Of a DNA stretch of 60,000 bases, positions 1 through 12,290 are shown in pieces. The stretch spans positions 15,652,578-15,712,577 of the forward strand of contig NC_045149.1 in NCBI RefSeq assembly GCF_008831285.2, written 5' to 3'. The stretch's first letter is position 1. Each line of letters opens with the position of its first letter. The notes below the pieces were generated by a model. It was given only the letters and a program-made list of their open reading frames with translations. It had not been told where the DNA came from and did not search any database. Origin of the DNA: Nymphaea colorata. Lineage: Eukaryota > Streptophyta > Magnoliopsida > Nymphaeales > Nymphaeaceae. Made by a program: the position numbers and the translations under genes.

Positions 1-197
1 TGCGAATACATATAACCCGGGAAGATCCAGTTACTGATTTCTTTACTCGATCGACTGGAACTCGAGGCGGACATGATTTTGGTACACACTACACATCACA
101 TCGTTTAGACTCGTACTCGGATCGATCACTAATACCAACCTGGATGCCGTCACATCCGATTTGTAGTAAGGTGGAGGGGTGTATTTGGAAGACGCCC

Positions 198-205
198 TAT
201 AAATA
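198..205 (+). promoter_or_regulatory. TATA box-like element
   Basis: TATAAATA preceded by a GC-rich stretch (GACGCCC) and followed about 30 bases on by a more GC-rich leader. It is the best core-promoter look-alike at the left end of the window. No recognisable protein starts downstream, so it may serve an untranslated exon, a non-coding RNA or nothing. Confidence 0.35.
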
Positions 206-2600
206 ACGACCGTCTTCGTCTCGGCGGTTCCCGGAAAGAAGGCAAAGGCGGGAATCAGAGAAAGGGATCGCGCTTCGCCGATGCAGGACTGGCGCCCGCT
301 CCCCGTTTCCATTAGAGATTGAAGGTTCTCCCGCCTCTTTTTGTTCTCCGTTATACGATCTCCGATCCATTTGTTTCCAAGGTGCGCCGTCCCAAAGACT
401 CTAATCGTGATTTCTTTGCTTGCCTTGTACACTGTTCTTACACTTCGGTCGACGTAAGGAGTTAGGAGTTAGGAGTTAGAGTTTGCTTCAGTTTCGGTCG
501 GAAAGAAAGGTATTCAACGCCACATATTCTTTGTTTATGCGAGATATTGGATATCCCGGTGAAGAATTCAGGGTTCGCGTAAAGCACGTCGAATTGGAAC
601 ATGCGCTTTCGTTTTTGATTTGCTAGGCTGTAGTGTAGCCTTCAAAGGGGGCGTAATTGACTTTGAATCAAAATCACGTGAAAATTATGACGTGACGTTG
701 GTGAATCGGTGGTAACAGATGCAAGCAAGCATGGAGAGGCTGGATTTTTCTAGGGTGGTGCTGCAGAATGCATTCACCATGAGAATAGTCCGCTATGGAA
801 GTATATTATAAACTGTTCGCGTTCTCTTTGAAAGAGCTGTTACAAGTTTGTGAGGGTTGAAATTGGTTTGCATGTGTTTGACTTTGACCCAACAAAGTTG
901 ATTATCTGGTGTTCTGGAATTTATGATCCAGCCATCTAGTGGTATGCATCTGATGCATTAGAACGTCCAGTGAGTTGCATGTGCAAGAAGGTATAGGTCT
1001 CAAAGGAAGGGGAGTATATTCCTTGAGTGTTCTTTGTGAACCCATTCATCTTTCATCGAATGGCTTATGAATTTAAGTTTCTTGGTCCAAATGGCCCCTG
1101 ATTATGATGTCTTTCTGAGAGAAGCTTTAAATGATAATTGATATACTTCAAGAATGTGGAGACATTTAGGCTGCTACAGGTGAATTTCTTGGGCCACACC
1201 TATGGGGATGTGAAGGAAAAGAACTGTAAAGAGAAGGAATTTTAAGGTATATGAGAAAGTATTGCTTTTATAATGGAAGAAAGGTTTACTAAAATCCACT
1301 CGTCTGCTTGAATACTATGCCAAGATTATAAGGTCCTTGCACTGCCAAGGAAGAGACTGAAAATGGAAAGAAACTGCAGTAGCAGCAAATCAGTAGGTGG
1401 TTCTAGGATCCTTTGATGCAGCACCTACACTTAATCTGAGGTTGTATAGTTACTTATTGAATTATCATTGAAACACCTTTTGTAATTCATATGTTTCCCT
1501 AACTTAGCCTGAAAAGTGAGAATACCTTTGAATTGTGATATTTGAACAAGCACGTACAAAATCCATTGGTATGACTTTTTCCGAACACGATGTAAACTAC
1601 TTTGAATTTTGTGGGCGAAGAAGAAGAGTTTCTAAGATATTCCCAAAATTCTGCTGTTTCATTCTATCCAAGTAAAGGTCTACCTTTTCTGGATATCTAT
1701 TTTTACTTGGCCCATGGAGCAATAATGAGATGGTCGAGGAAAATCTCTGTGAAGCTTATGCAGAAAATAGGTGAAATCTTGGTGCAGCAGTTGCTCGAGA
1801 TGGAGTATGAAATGTGTGAGAAGCAATGTGACCAACTGCAACAAGTCCAAGATTTGTACATGAACGAGACTGGAGTAAGATCATGTTCAGTAGATAAGGA
1901 TGTGGGAAAACCTTTAGCTCGCTTTATTAGGTAATGGTGACTTAAGATATTGATGCGTCAGAACAATATATATTCCTTACATATGACATCTGCTTTATGA
2001 TCTCTGTTGACAATAGAAAAACTATTCCAGTGGGATTCACAGATGTTGTCTATGAGTACAGGTTTGCAGTTCCATGCACGCGACAATATATGCTCTCCTT
2101 GCCATTCTAATGTCTATCGAAAATGTACAAGTTATTTCTAAAAAATTTTTTGGTGCATCTATGCTTTGACCTGTGACCTTCACTGCTTCCACTGACAAGA
2201 GTTGAAAGTCCCTAATATTCAGTAACTGTTGTTTTTGTACTCTGGAGGTTGAGTTTCCTTTTATTTCACGATTTCAATTATCAAAGCTAAAAATTAAAAA
2301 TGGCAAATTCCTTTTCCATACATAATGATCAAGAATTCTCATTACTAGTTGACCTTTTTGTTAGAAAAGGTACATCTTGGAAACTGCAATGCCTGTTATT
2401 AGAAGTATTTCCCAACAAAGTTCATTCTTCATTTTTTGTAGAAAAACATTACATCTGGTGTTGTAAATCCACTATGCTTCAGATTCAGCCTGCCAAACAG
2501 GAAAAATTTTACTAAAGAAAGAGATGAGCCTAAATGAAGAAGAAGGTGGCCTGTCATTGCCATTTTGTCATGTCCATTTCTTGCCATGATTTGGGCTTGT
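206..2600 (+). other. Unidentified stretch downstream of a TATA-like box; no defensible CDS
   Basis: This region holds short open frames only. One at 720-814 begins MQASMERLDFSRVVLQNAFT and stops after about 31 residues. Another covers 1602-1934 (110 codons from a TTG, with EEEEF and a Gln/Glu/Met-rich segment). A third is a 71-codon frame from 2300. None matches a family I know, and frames are broken between them. It could be a decayed gene, a non-coding transcript with long introns, or simple intergenic DNA. A short GGAGTTA-type triple repeat lies near 457-480. Confidence 0.2.
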
Positions 2601-3901
2601 CAGCATTATTGTTTCCTGTTCTCTAACCTTGTCGAAGCTCTTTTCTTCTTTTTGGAACTTCTATTCTTCACCTTTTTTATCCTTCAAGTGCAATAATCTG
2701 AATGTAGACGAACACTATTCTTCCGTTTACGTATCTTTTGACAGAAGAATGTGCAAGATTACTGCAGTATCTTACCCCTACACGGGTTTGTAAAATGCAG
2801 TGAAAAAAACAGAAATTGCTAACAGGAAATCCGATGTGCAAACTGAATGTCGGCTACTGCAAATATGACACTTAAGTCTCATTTGTTTCACATAGTTTCC
2901 TGTAAAAATAGATTTTTGTCAGGAAAATAGCAAATTTACTAGGCCAAGCAGAAACAACATTAAGTGAAATGAAAAAGTAGGAGTTCCCTGCATGAGTAGA
3001 TGATAACATTTTCTTTTTTGAGGAGGGGTGATTCCCGGTATCAATAAATGATCGCAATTTGTTTCAGAGAGAGAAAAAGAGAGAAGCTCTTTGAGCATCT
3101 CCTTTTTATGTTTCCAAACTTGTTCCGTAAACTTCTTTAAAATGTTTGCAGGATTATATTACTTTTAGTAAGTTCAAAGTACGCCAACGGCAATTTGAGA
3201 AAAATAAATTGTATAAGGAATCCTGCACGAGGTTCACCTAGTCCAGAGTGCGTCCAGCGTCGACCTTGCAGCAAGAAATGCCCACTAAAAGCTCTAAATT
3301 TCCGATGTCTTGTGATGAAATTTACTTGCCTAAAACCCGAGAAAACAAACAATATTGAAGTGTAACAACCAATAGAAAGAAGGCTGTTTGTCCTTCGCCG
3401 CACAACTCAGACAAGCTACAACGCGTCCAACATGACCTTGTTGCGTATTAAGACTGCTTTAATGCTTCCAATAAAATTTTTACGTTTTTAATATACATAT
3501 TAGAATAGTCTTTTATTGAATTTTTCTTTTTCTTTAAAAAAAAAGTATTTCAAAGTATGGTAATAACTGGAGTACTGTGTCCGATTTACCGAATTTCTGT
3601 GACATGTAAAACCGTACGTTATTAGTGATCAAGACACCATGGCGAGATGCTTTATTTCTCTCGTGTCATAAACTCATTGTCATTGATGGTTTTTGTTGTG
3701 TTGTCAATCTCTAAGGTCTTGATACAAATAGGAGAAATTTATTTAATCTGGTTATGTATATAGATTTCGCAGTATATGTAAATTATTTATGAGCCATTTG
3801 ATCAGCTTGATTAATGGTCCATAAAAAACCACATAATAAGGTAAAAATTTTCCGTAAATAGACACATGCAAAATGTATCTTTAAAAAAGTCATAAAATCT
3901 C

Positions 3902-3980
3902 AATATATAAATCAGATTTTGTGAGTAAGAAAGCCTGTGACTTTCATTTTTATAATATTATAAAATCTGATTTATATATT
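3902..3980. repeat. Perfect 19-bp inverted repeat (hairpin / MITE-like)
   Basis: Arms 3902-3920 (AATATATAAATCAGATTTT) and 3962-3980 are exact reverse complements, separated by 41 bases. The surrounding AT-rich sequence has no coding potential. The form fits a small MITE remnant or a foldback, but no clear target-site duplication or long terminal inverted repeat is visible. Confidence 0.6.
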
Positions 3981-4073
3981 TAATTTTTAAATCTTCCATA
4001 GATGAATTTGTGAGAAACAACGCTCAAAATTCAAGAAGCACATGAGATGAGATAAAAGTGGATGAACTTCTCC

Positions 4074-4074
<1 letters not shown>

Positions 4075-4106
<32 letters not shown>

Positions 4107-4231
4107 CAATATATAACAACTCAATGTTGGGATAATTAGGACGGTTTTATCTTCCTTTTCATTGCGTGCTATATTGCTAGCATTTAATGAAACGAGTTTG
4201 AGTTATTTAAGTTGTAGCTGTCAGAATCCAG

Positions 4232-4280
<49 letters not shown>
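4075..4280. repeat. Two compound microsatellites, (GT)n(AT)n and (TC)n(TA)n
   Basis: 4075-4105 is a GT run passing into AT. 4232-4280 is a TC run passing into TA. They flank the left side of a diverged direct duplication and were probably generated by replication slippage. Confidence 0.85.
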
Positions 4281-4574
4281 CACCATGTTGAAGGTTCATG
4301 CACTACTACTGTTTACTACTGCAGTAGCTGTTTCTGCTTCCAAGTTTCGAACTTGACTGTTCATGGACTGGGTCACGGGCTGTTCATGTTAGTGTAGCCA
4401 CACACAGACACACATATGTATATACTTAAAACTTTTGGCGGTACGTAAGCTTCACGTTGAAAGTTAATGCGCTACTAGTATTACTACTGCTACTGCAGTA
4501 GCTGTTTCGGCTTCCAATTTCAAACTTAACTGTTTATGGACTGGGGTCACGGGCTGTTCATTTTAGTGTAGCCA
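4281..4574 (+). repeat. Diverged direct duplication, two copies of about 120 bp
   Basis: Copy 1 (4281-4400) and copy 2 (4452-4574) share blocks such as CTGCAGTAGCTGTTTC, GCTTCCAA, GACTGGGTCACGGGCTGTTC (copy 2 has one extra G) and TAGTGTAGCCA, with scattered substitutions and small indels. They are separated by about 50 bases containing a CA-rich tract. No protein is encoded consistently in both copies. Confidence 0.7.
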
Positions 4575-5495
4575 TAAGTTCTGTCCGGTAGCATGTGGCC
4601 TCAAACAAGAGGATTGATAATTTCAAGTGGACCTGACATTCAGTATCTGTTGTTAAGAGCAGCCAAACAGATTCATCAAAACTGACACACCATTTTCTGA
4701 ACGTAGAACGTCGGGAAACTTTCTCAAGGAGAACAGATCATGTGCGATGTAATTACAAAAATACTGTGTAATTGCGCTTTACCAAGCAGGTTTACAAACC
4801 TTTCCTTTTTCCACCATCAACTTAAAGTTTAGAATGTAAACATCCACTCTCAGATGCCCTTCTTTGTGTGTGAACTTCACATATTTTATAGATTACAAAA
4901 TTTTGTTTTGAGCACAGAGCTTAAGAGTGGATCTGCAAGTTCAGATGAAACTTCGGTGGGTCAAGCTATTATTTGGGGTTTGTGGGATCATAATTTACTT
5001 ATTTACACTTGATTATATAGAAATGGAAAAGCAGTAGAACTAATCGTTTGATAATTGAACTGCCATGATAATTGGAAATCTGTTTTGCTAGTTCAAGACT
5101 GAAATTAGTTTTTCTCTCCATGGTGTGCAAATCCCATATTTGTCTATGAAAATCATAATCTAATATAGTTGCATTAGTATCTCTAAAGTGGTTTCATATG
5201 TGTAACAACTCTTCTCTGAAATATATGTGGATGTGCTGGAAAGCACGTTCTAAGGAACTTCCAACTCATTGAAACACCAATCCATAAAAGGAAAGGAAGA
5301 AACCATTAGCATCTACCGTGCACATAAAAAATGCAGAAGGATATTGTGATCAAAATATGGATTCCTGACATTTTTCCTTTTCCACTAAGAACATTATTAC
5401 TAATGTATATCTGCAACTCTAGTGAAAGCACAAACAATAATTCAAGTTCACTGTACAAGAATAGTTAGCAAGCATGATGACAGAGGTGTTGCATC

Positions 5496-5857
5496 CTAGT
5501 GCAGTTTCGGTGTGAGGCGAACTGTTGGTCCGATGACCGGCATTCCAACTGGCTTGATCCAAAATGGTCCCTCTAATATGGTTCCGCACGCGGGCCTGTC
5601 GGCTCTATGTCGGAAAAATGCAGATATAGAAATGAAATTGTATCCTTTTTAATTTTTTAAATTATGAAGATCACTCCAAAATGTGAAGCACTTGATGAAC
5701 TTGCCTCTTAAGAGGTAGACCTGATTGAAGCTTTTACTGCTGTGCATTTCAACGACAATACCATGAAAAAGCTCAAACAAGACTCACAAGGGTGGGACTG
5801 TATCCAAGATGTTCATGGAAATGCTTAGTAATGTTCCCCATTGCAGTCTGCTCCCCA
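5496..5857 (-). pseudogene. Possible C-terminal two-exon gene fragment, product not recognised
   Basis: Seen on the minus strand: a segment 5857-5788 preceded by TTGCAAG and ending TT|GTGAGT, a textbook plant donor. It is followed after 192 bases by GACAG| and a second segment 5595-5496. The phases match (2 nt plus 1 nt make a Leu codon). The joined reading is GSRLQWGTLLSISMNILDTV-PPLPACGTILEGPFWIKPVGM-PVIGPTVRLTPKLH-stop. The Pro/Gly/aromatic-rich composition and clean splice signals look like the C terminus of a real protein. I do not recognise the family, and I found no convincing upstream exon up to about 7 kb. It is therefore either the end of a gene with distant exons, a truncated relic, or chance. 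The opposite strand is also open over part of it, which lowers confidence. Confidence 0.3.
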
Positions 5858-8690
5858 CTTGCAATTGTAAGAATACAAGAGTTGTTAGGCATGCATGATG
5901 CATGCAAGTGGTAGCTATATTTGCAACAATATGTTTTTCCCTGGGTTTCTGACTTCTTCCCATATGAAACGATGGAATAAAAGTTGAAAAAACCACGATA
6001 AATTATATGTGGATGGTTTGTGAAACTGATACAAGATGACTTTATATATGACTGACTGTTCTGATATAAAAACCTTGAACATGATAATTGATGAAAACTA
6101 TTATGAACTCTTCAATCAAATAAATCTTGTGACTCATTATCATATATTAAAAAAGCTCATTAAAAATCAAAACAGGCAATTAACATTTTCGTAAATATGT
6201 ACTTTTAAACATAACAGCACAACATGAGAAACATCTCTGATTTATTTAATAGCGCAACTTACAATACTATATATATAGATCTTGACTGTTACTACTCGCT
6301 AACTGCTCACCCTAGAGAGACCTAACTACTACCTAATTAAGCGGCTTGTTTACAGTAATTACTTTTCGGTTTCCACATTGGATTTCCAGTTAGAAACTTC
6401 CGTTTTCCCCTCCTATCTCGAAGAAGAGAAGAACGAAAGGAGGGGATTCAAAATACAAAGGAGGTTCTCTTGTAAGATAACGATAAAAATGTTTCCTTCC
6501 AAAGATAGCAGTAAAAGCTTGCGATCTCTTGCTTTCATCTTCCGTTGGCTGACAAAATCTTGATTCAAGGATTTATAACTTTGGTGCAGTTGCACTTTAA
6601 CTCGTCGACATGAGATGTAAAATTGTAAATGCGCTTCAGTGTGGCCCGAGTACTAATTTTAAATATGAAAAAGCACTGCTGGGTTGAAGGAAAGGAGAAA
6701 GTGCGTATCTCTGTTGCTTTCTTTAACTCATGGTACGGACCACTTTTCTCCTTTTCTTTTTCCAGCGATGTGGTTAGCACTTCAACGCCATGCTTGGTAA
6801 GGCGGCGAGTGTTTATGGTTCAAGACACAAATGAGGCCGAAAAAGGGCTAGGGCAGGGCCCAAGATAAATGGTGAATTTTCTATTTTGTCTAGAAAGAAG
6901 CTTAATTGTCTTGTATTCTAACAAAGGAGACATAATTTCTTACAGAAGACATTGTGCAGACCCCAGTTCTTTTCTTACCACACTGTACTCGATCCACTCC
7001 TGCCAACGATCGGAAAGCATCGACTATTGGCACTGCAATGGTCTGTGTGAACGAAGAGCTCACTTAAACCGAACCAATCTAACTGGGGACCTTTACCTGG
7101 AAAGTTTTTCGGTGAGAATGGTTCTCTCAGATCCTTTTTAGTGAAAGGGGAGACTTCTCCGAAAATACTAGACAAAACGGCGGGCGCATGAAAATAATTT
7201 TGCCAAAGGAAAAAGGCGGAAAAAAAAAACCCCACAGGAAGAATGCGTTGCACCAAGAAAAGCGTCTGTTAAAGAATGAAGACACTAGACTGCACCTGCG
7301 ATGCCTTTGATTCTTAACAAAGTGGAAACTGGAAAAGGTGTCCAGATCAAATTAATTAGTTGTATTGCCAAGGACAGCCACTGTTTGTCTTTAAAATTGA
7401 TCAAGAAGGCACGACAGAGTAATTTATTTTTTGGCCAAAGAAGCTGCAGCTCCTGAAAACCTGCACCTGTTTGTGTCAAGGTGGACACATTCAAAATTTA
7501 AGCTCTCTTTCCCCTGGCCCATCTGCAGTTCCGACACTGTTTGTGACGGTCCATGCACTTGGTGGGAATAGGCACCTGAATCGTTCTTTTTCATGTAGAA
7601 TAGCTTTTGAGGTACTTGCGAAGGGTGTGTGCCTTGGTTTTGAAATCTCACGAGAGCATAACTGTGCTTCACAATGGATCAAACCAAAGTGTTGAATTTC
7701 AAAGTCAATTATACAGATGCTGTCACTTGTGTATGTTTTTCTTCATAGGTAGCAAATGTTATATGTTTCAATTTCTGTTCTTGGCTTTCACATTTCAGTT
7801 ACCGTAAGCCAATCACGGGTTAGTTTCTTCATTCGTTTCTCAGCCATTCATTTCCGGAGTACCAACATGTAACCGCTGACCAAGACTGTCGAAGAAATAC
7901 TCAGATAAACTTCATGAGTTCAATTGGGCGATGGCTTTCTTTGCGTTGGAAAGGAGATGAATCCCTCCGTTAATTATGACCGACTCATATCCAAATCTGT
8001 GCCATTAAATGCTATTGGATGTAATTGTTCAACCATGTTATCTGTAATTTTAAAACCAAGTCTCAATAGTATAGTGCTGCTGCAGAGTTTAACTAGGGTC
8101 TGGACTCAGTGGGAAGAACCCTCAAGTTTTTTACGAACGAGCCTCTCCACCAAGCCTTGTACGAACAAGGCAACGGGAAAGAAAGGAGAGACAACACAGT
8201 GAGAAAGCTTGGGTAATAAAGTGTCAGAGTTGGGATTTGATCCTAGATCCTGTTAAGTTAACATGCATCCCTGAAATGTGACTACCTTATGACCTTTTAG
8301 TGGGGGAACGCGAACACAGTGTTGCTGTTATCAATCACCCCCTTGAGGGTAGAAGATGATCGGTTCTAATCCACATCCAAAGAACGAATACGACGAGAGC
8401 ATCAATCCAAAATTTGTAAGCTGCAAAGCCATTTATGTATTTATTTACCTACAAATGAGTCAAACAAAGCTTACGGATTGTAAAGAAAAAAAAAAAAACT
8501 ATTTCACTAAATTTCTGTTTTAAACACTTGTTGAATGGTGATAGGGGGAGCTGCTGTGGACAGTGCAAGGGCCTCAGGGTCTGTTAAGATTTGTCCGACC
8601 AATTGGAAGCAGAATGGTCAAAGTTTTGGCCCGGGCAGGTCATCCCCTGTCCTGTCCTTGATAGAAAGAAGGCTAGTTAGTCCATTATTA
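5858..8690. other. Intergenic, no gene seen
   Basis: Only short overlapping open frames on both strands, without domain signatures or coherent splice structure. AT-rich throughout, with small poly-A runs. Confidence 0.55.
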
Positions 8691-9990
8691 TGATGGAGAA
8701 AGAAAGAAATAAATAAACAAAGGGAGGGAGGTTGCAGTCAGTTCCGGCTGCCGGTTCAGGCGGTGTGAGGGTAGTAGCAGACGGCATATCGTATCGTATC
8801 ATATGGCCTGGACTGGAGGCCCTCCGTACTGCCAGACTCGGTGGCAGTCGTTTCGCGGGGGTACTCGGGTCATTATGGAAACTCCAGTTGGGGAGGTGTC
8901 CGGGATTGTTGGGAAAGGTACAAGGCGTTATCGTCATACGGAAAAAACTCTCTCTCTCTTTCCCCCGGGCCCGTTCCTGTCTCGTCCTCTCTTCACGACG
9001 CCCCGCGCCCTCCCCTCCCCTCCCGTACGGAGGTCAAAAAGAGTTGCTGTGGAGGAGAGGCGCAGCGAGCAGTGGAAGAGGCGGATTTAAAACCCCCAAA
9101 AAAAAAAAAAAAAAAAAAGAAAAGGACCATTTTCTTCTCCGACCCGAATGATTTGACCGCCAAGCAACCGGCTCCCATCGTACGGTCCACACGGTTTGAC
9201 TCTGACGCTTCACATCCCGCCACGTGGTTTCTCGAGCCTTTGGCTTTGAGGCGTGCGTCGACTCGAACCGGACACACCCCGCGACTCGCTTCGAAGTTGC
9301 CTCAGCTTTGACGAAAAGGAAGACAAAAGGCTGAAACCAAAACATGGTAAGACTTATTCCAAGGAGAACCTAAGCTCGCGTTATTAGCGTAGTTGTCGAC
9401 GCCTTATGAAATAGAAATAGTGTATTAATTGACATGCACTGGAGGGTTCACCAAGGATCTTGAAATAAATTTTTACTCCCGCTCCCAAACCTGAGGATGA
9501 ATAAAAGAGAACTTTGGCTCCTGAACCAAAGGGAGGGTTCTTACGTTCATCAAGAATGCGCAAAGCGTCATTGTCTCTTTGTTTGTTTTTTTTTTTTTTT
9601 CCTCCAGCGGATTTCTGAGCTGAGGATTGCAGGACAAAGGCAGTTATGGGCCAGGACTCCGTTCGCGAGGGTAATTGGGTAAATGTCGCACAAGGTGGGA
9701 GGTCTCCGACAGGCTTCGCAGGCATCCACGTGGGCTAGCACGAATTGTGGGCTCCACTTGCAGGACACGTCATTTCTTCTGTCAAATCCAGACCGCACGA
9801 TACGCGTCCGTAAGGCCGGGGGGAGCTCGGATTCTCTGTGCCAGTCGTTCCACCCACACATGCGCGCGCACATATTAATGCCTCTCTGCAACCCCTCGTG
9901 TACAAAAAGGTGAAATAAAGAAGGAAAAACTGTGTCAGCAAGAGCCAAGAGAGAGAGATGCATTATAAAGCAAAAAAAAAAAAAAAAAGT
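8691..9990. promoter_or_regulatory. GC-rich patch with two perfect G-boxes, no assigned gene
   Basis: This patch is clearly richer in G+C and CpG than its flanks and contains several overlapping open frames with no recognisable product. CCACGTGG palindromes occur at 9220-9227 and 9726-9733. These are G-box/ABRE-type cores bound by bZIP and bHLH factors. A TTTGAC element lies at about 9196. Homopolymer tracts occur at 9097-9118 (A), about 9585-9600 (T) and 9971-9988 (A). It resembles a promoter, but no convincing downstream coding exon was found on either strand. Confidence 0.35.
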
Positions 9991-12236
9991 AGAAAATCGA
10001 ATTTCATGCGTAAGTAGCTACCTCCCTCTTTGTCATTAGATTTTCTCCCATATAGCTAGCACAGAGAAGATCTCCGATGAATCACCCTTCTTAGATTTTA
10101 GCGTATTATATATATGTATTTATGGCGTATAATAGCAGCACATTTCGGAAGGACTTTTTTGGCCTTTTCAAGAGTGCAGCTTCCTCCCCATTACAGTAAT
10201 TTCTTCAAAACAAAAGATGAAAGTAGTTCGTTCTCAGTCTGACTACAATATTTTATACTGTGTTTGTTTTACCACGGATTTAATTCATGAATGTAACATC
10301 ATACCATCCTCTACCACCCTTTCATTCAACCTTAAATCTACAGTTTTTAACATGTTATATGCATTTTAAATCCACGGCTATTAAACTGAACAACTCTCAA
10401 AACGCACCTTAATTATCAAACGCAAGCTTAAAGAAAACGAAGAAAAACCACCCCTCCTGACATGCGGTTATATATTTGTAATTTCTTAGTTACGCAAGAA
10501 GCGACACCCATGAAAATCTAATGTTGATGTATATAGTCGCGACCATGGATAGTAATTCCATGTCATGAATAATTTTGGTCAGTGTGCGCACTTCAGTTGG
10601 TTGGACGCAAGCCTGAATATGCCCTTGCATGCAAAGAAAGCATGATATCGGATAAGTATCTGGTTACTTCTCACTTTAAATATATCAATGTGATGTGAAT
10701 ATTTTTACAGATGTGGAGAAAGAAAATACATGGTAAAATCCACAAGTTCATCATCGACCGAAAAGCTTAAGCCAGATCTAAGATTCAAATTTGACATCTG
10801 ATCTGAAATCATAAGTGGGAGGGTATGATATTTGGTCCACGAAACTTAAATCCTGAGAATTTTAGGTAAGAATAGGTAAAGGGCAACCAGACTCCCCCCT
10901 CAAGGTGAAATGTTTTTTAAAGTTATGTAGATATGGAAAGGGCAACCAGGGGCCTTGCACCCACACCCTCCTCCGCCTTAGATTTTAAAATTTATACGTA
11001 AATTTGAAAAATTATATTTCAGCCTATAGATTTAGATTCAAGTGTTTGTTGGAGGTTGGCTTAAATAACGCTGTGTTTGATGGTGGTATGAAACTTAAGA
11101 GTGGGCATCAGGCCAGACCCAAGTCACAAAAAATGGTTTCTAGTTGGTCCGATTACATATATATATATATATATATACTTTAAATGTTTTTGTATTTTGA
11201 TGGTCAGAACAGAGGACAGGCCCTGGGCCAACCCGACCCCAGCCCTACCAACACACAAAAGAAAAAGAAAACGTAATTTGAGTTTCAGTTAGAGGATAAA
11301 GATCGTTGAGGACGAGAAATAATTTAAGATCTCCAACAAAAACAACGCGGTGGTTGGAGAGAGAAAGAGGGAGAGATATCTTCATTAAGATTCTGGCTGG
11401 AGCACTTATACTTTGTTTCCGATGTTTGTACGAGAAGGGAATATGAAGGGCCACCTTCTTAATAAATATAATATATCACTTCTCCCATGGATTTAACAAT
11501 TCGACAGGGACGGGTCTCTTCTTCTATTATGGCCAATTATTTGGGTGTGCATTTGAATGCATCTCCATTTTATGAATACAAAATAACTACATCTGCATCC
11601 CCTGAGTTGCGGATTGCAGTTTTCTTTCTTCTTCTCTTGGGGAGAGTTACTGCTCATAAAGCAGCAGCAACTTCAGTTCCCTGACTGCAGGGCTGACCCA
11701 CCTCAGACTTCTGCGGGCGACGAAAGAAAGAAAGGGAGGCTCAGTACGTCTGCCTACAAGCCTGAATTTTGCCCCAACCTTTTGATTCTGTTGGGAGAGC
11801 ATTTCTTTATCTTTTTGCAGAGCTGTGGGAGAGGGAGAGAGAGGGGGAACCATCCATTTCTTGATATACAGCAATGGAGAAAACAAAGGCTACGCGACAC
11901 AAATTTTGAATTTCATCTAGACCAAATCTCTCTCACTCTCTCTCTTACTTTGGATTTTGGCGTCTACCATAATGTTAAATACGACCCTTTAATCTCGTAT
12001 TATTTGCAGTAGATCCTGCCATTGACGCTGAAGCGAGCAGAAGAACCAATGGCTCACAACACTCCGAGTTTTAATAATTGAAGAGCAGTGACAACTGGTA
12101 TTTCGATATCATGTTTGTGGATGAACCATGTCTGTCACTCTGATCGCTATAAGTAATACGCACGTACATGCTATGATCTTTTTTTTTTTTTTTTTCACTT
12201 GGTAAACGTACGCGTGTCAGTTGCACGTGTGTCTGT

Positions 12237-12290
<54 letters not shown>

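Larger units (their letters stand above)
2601..5495. other. Intergenic, AT-rich, no gene seen
   Basis: No coding signal on either strand. The notable contents are an exact inverted repeat at 3902-3980, microsatellites at 4075-4105 and 4232-4280, and a diverged direct duplication at 4281-4574, each listed separately. Confidence 0.6.

Noticed and set aside
1602-1934. 110-codon open frame near the left edge
   Set aside because: Starts at TTG, has no domain and has no consistent splice partners.
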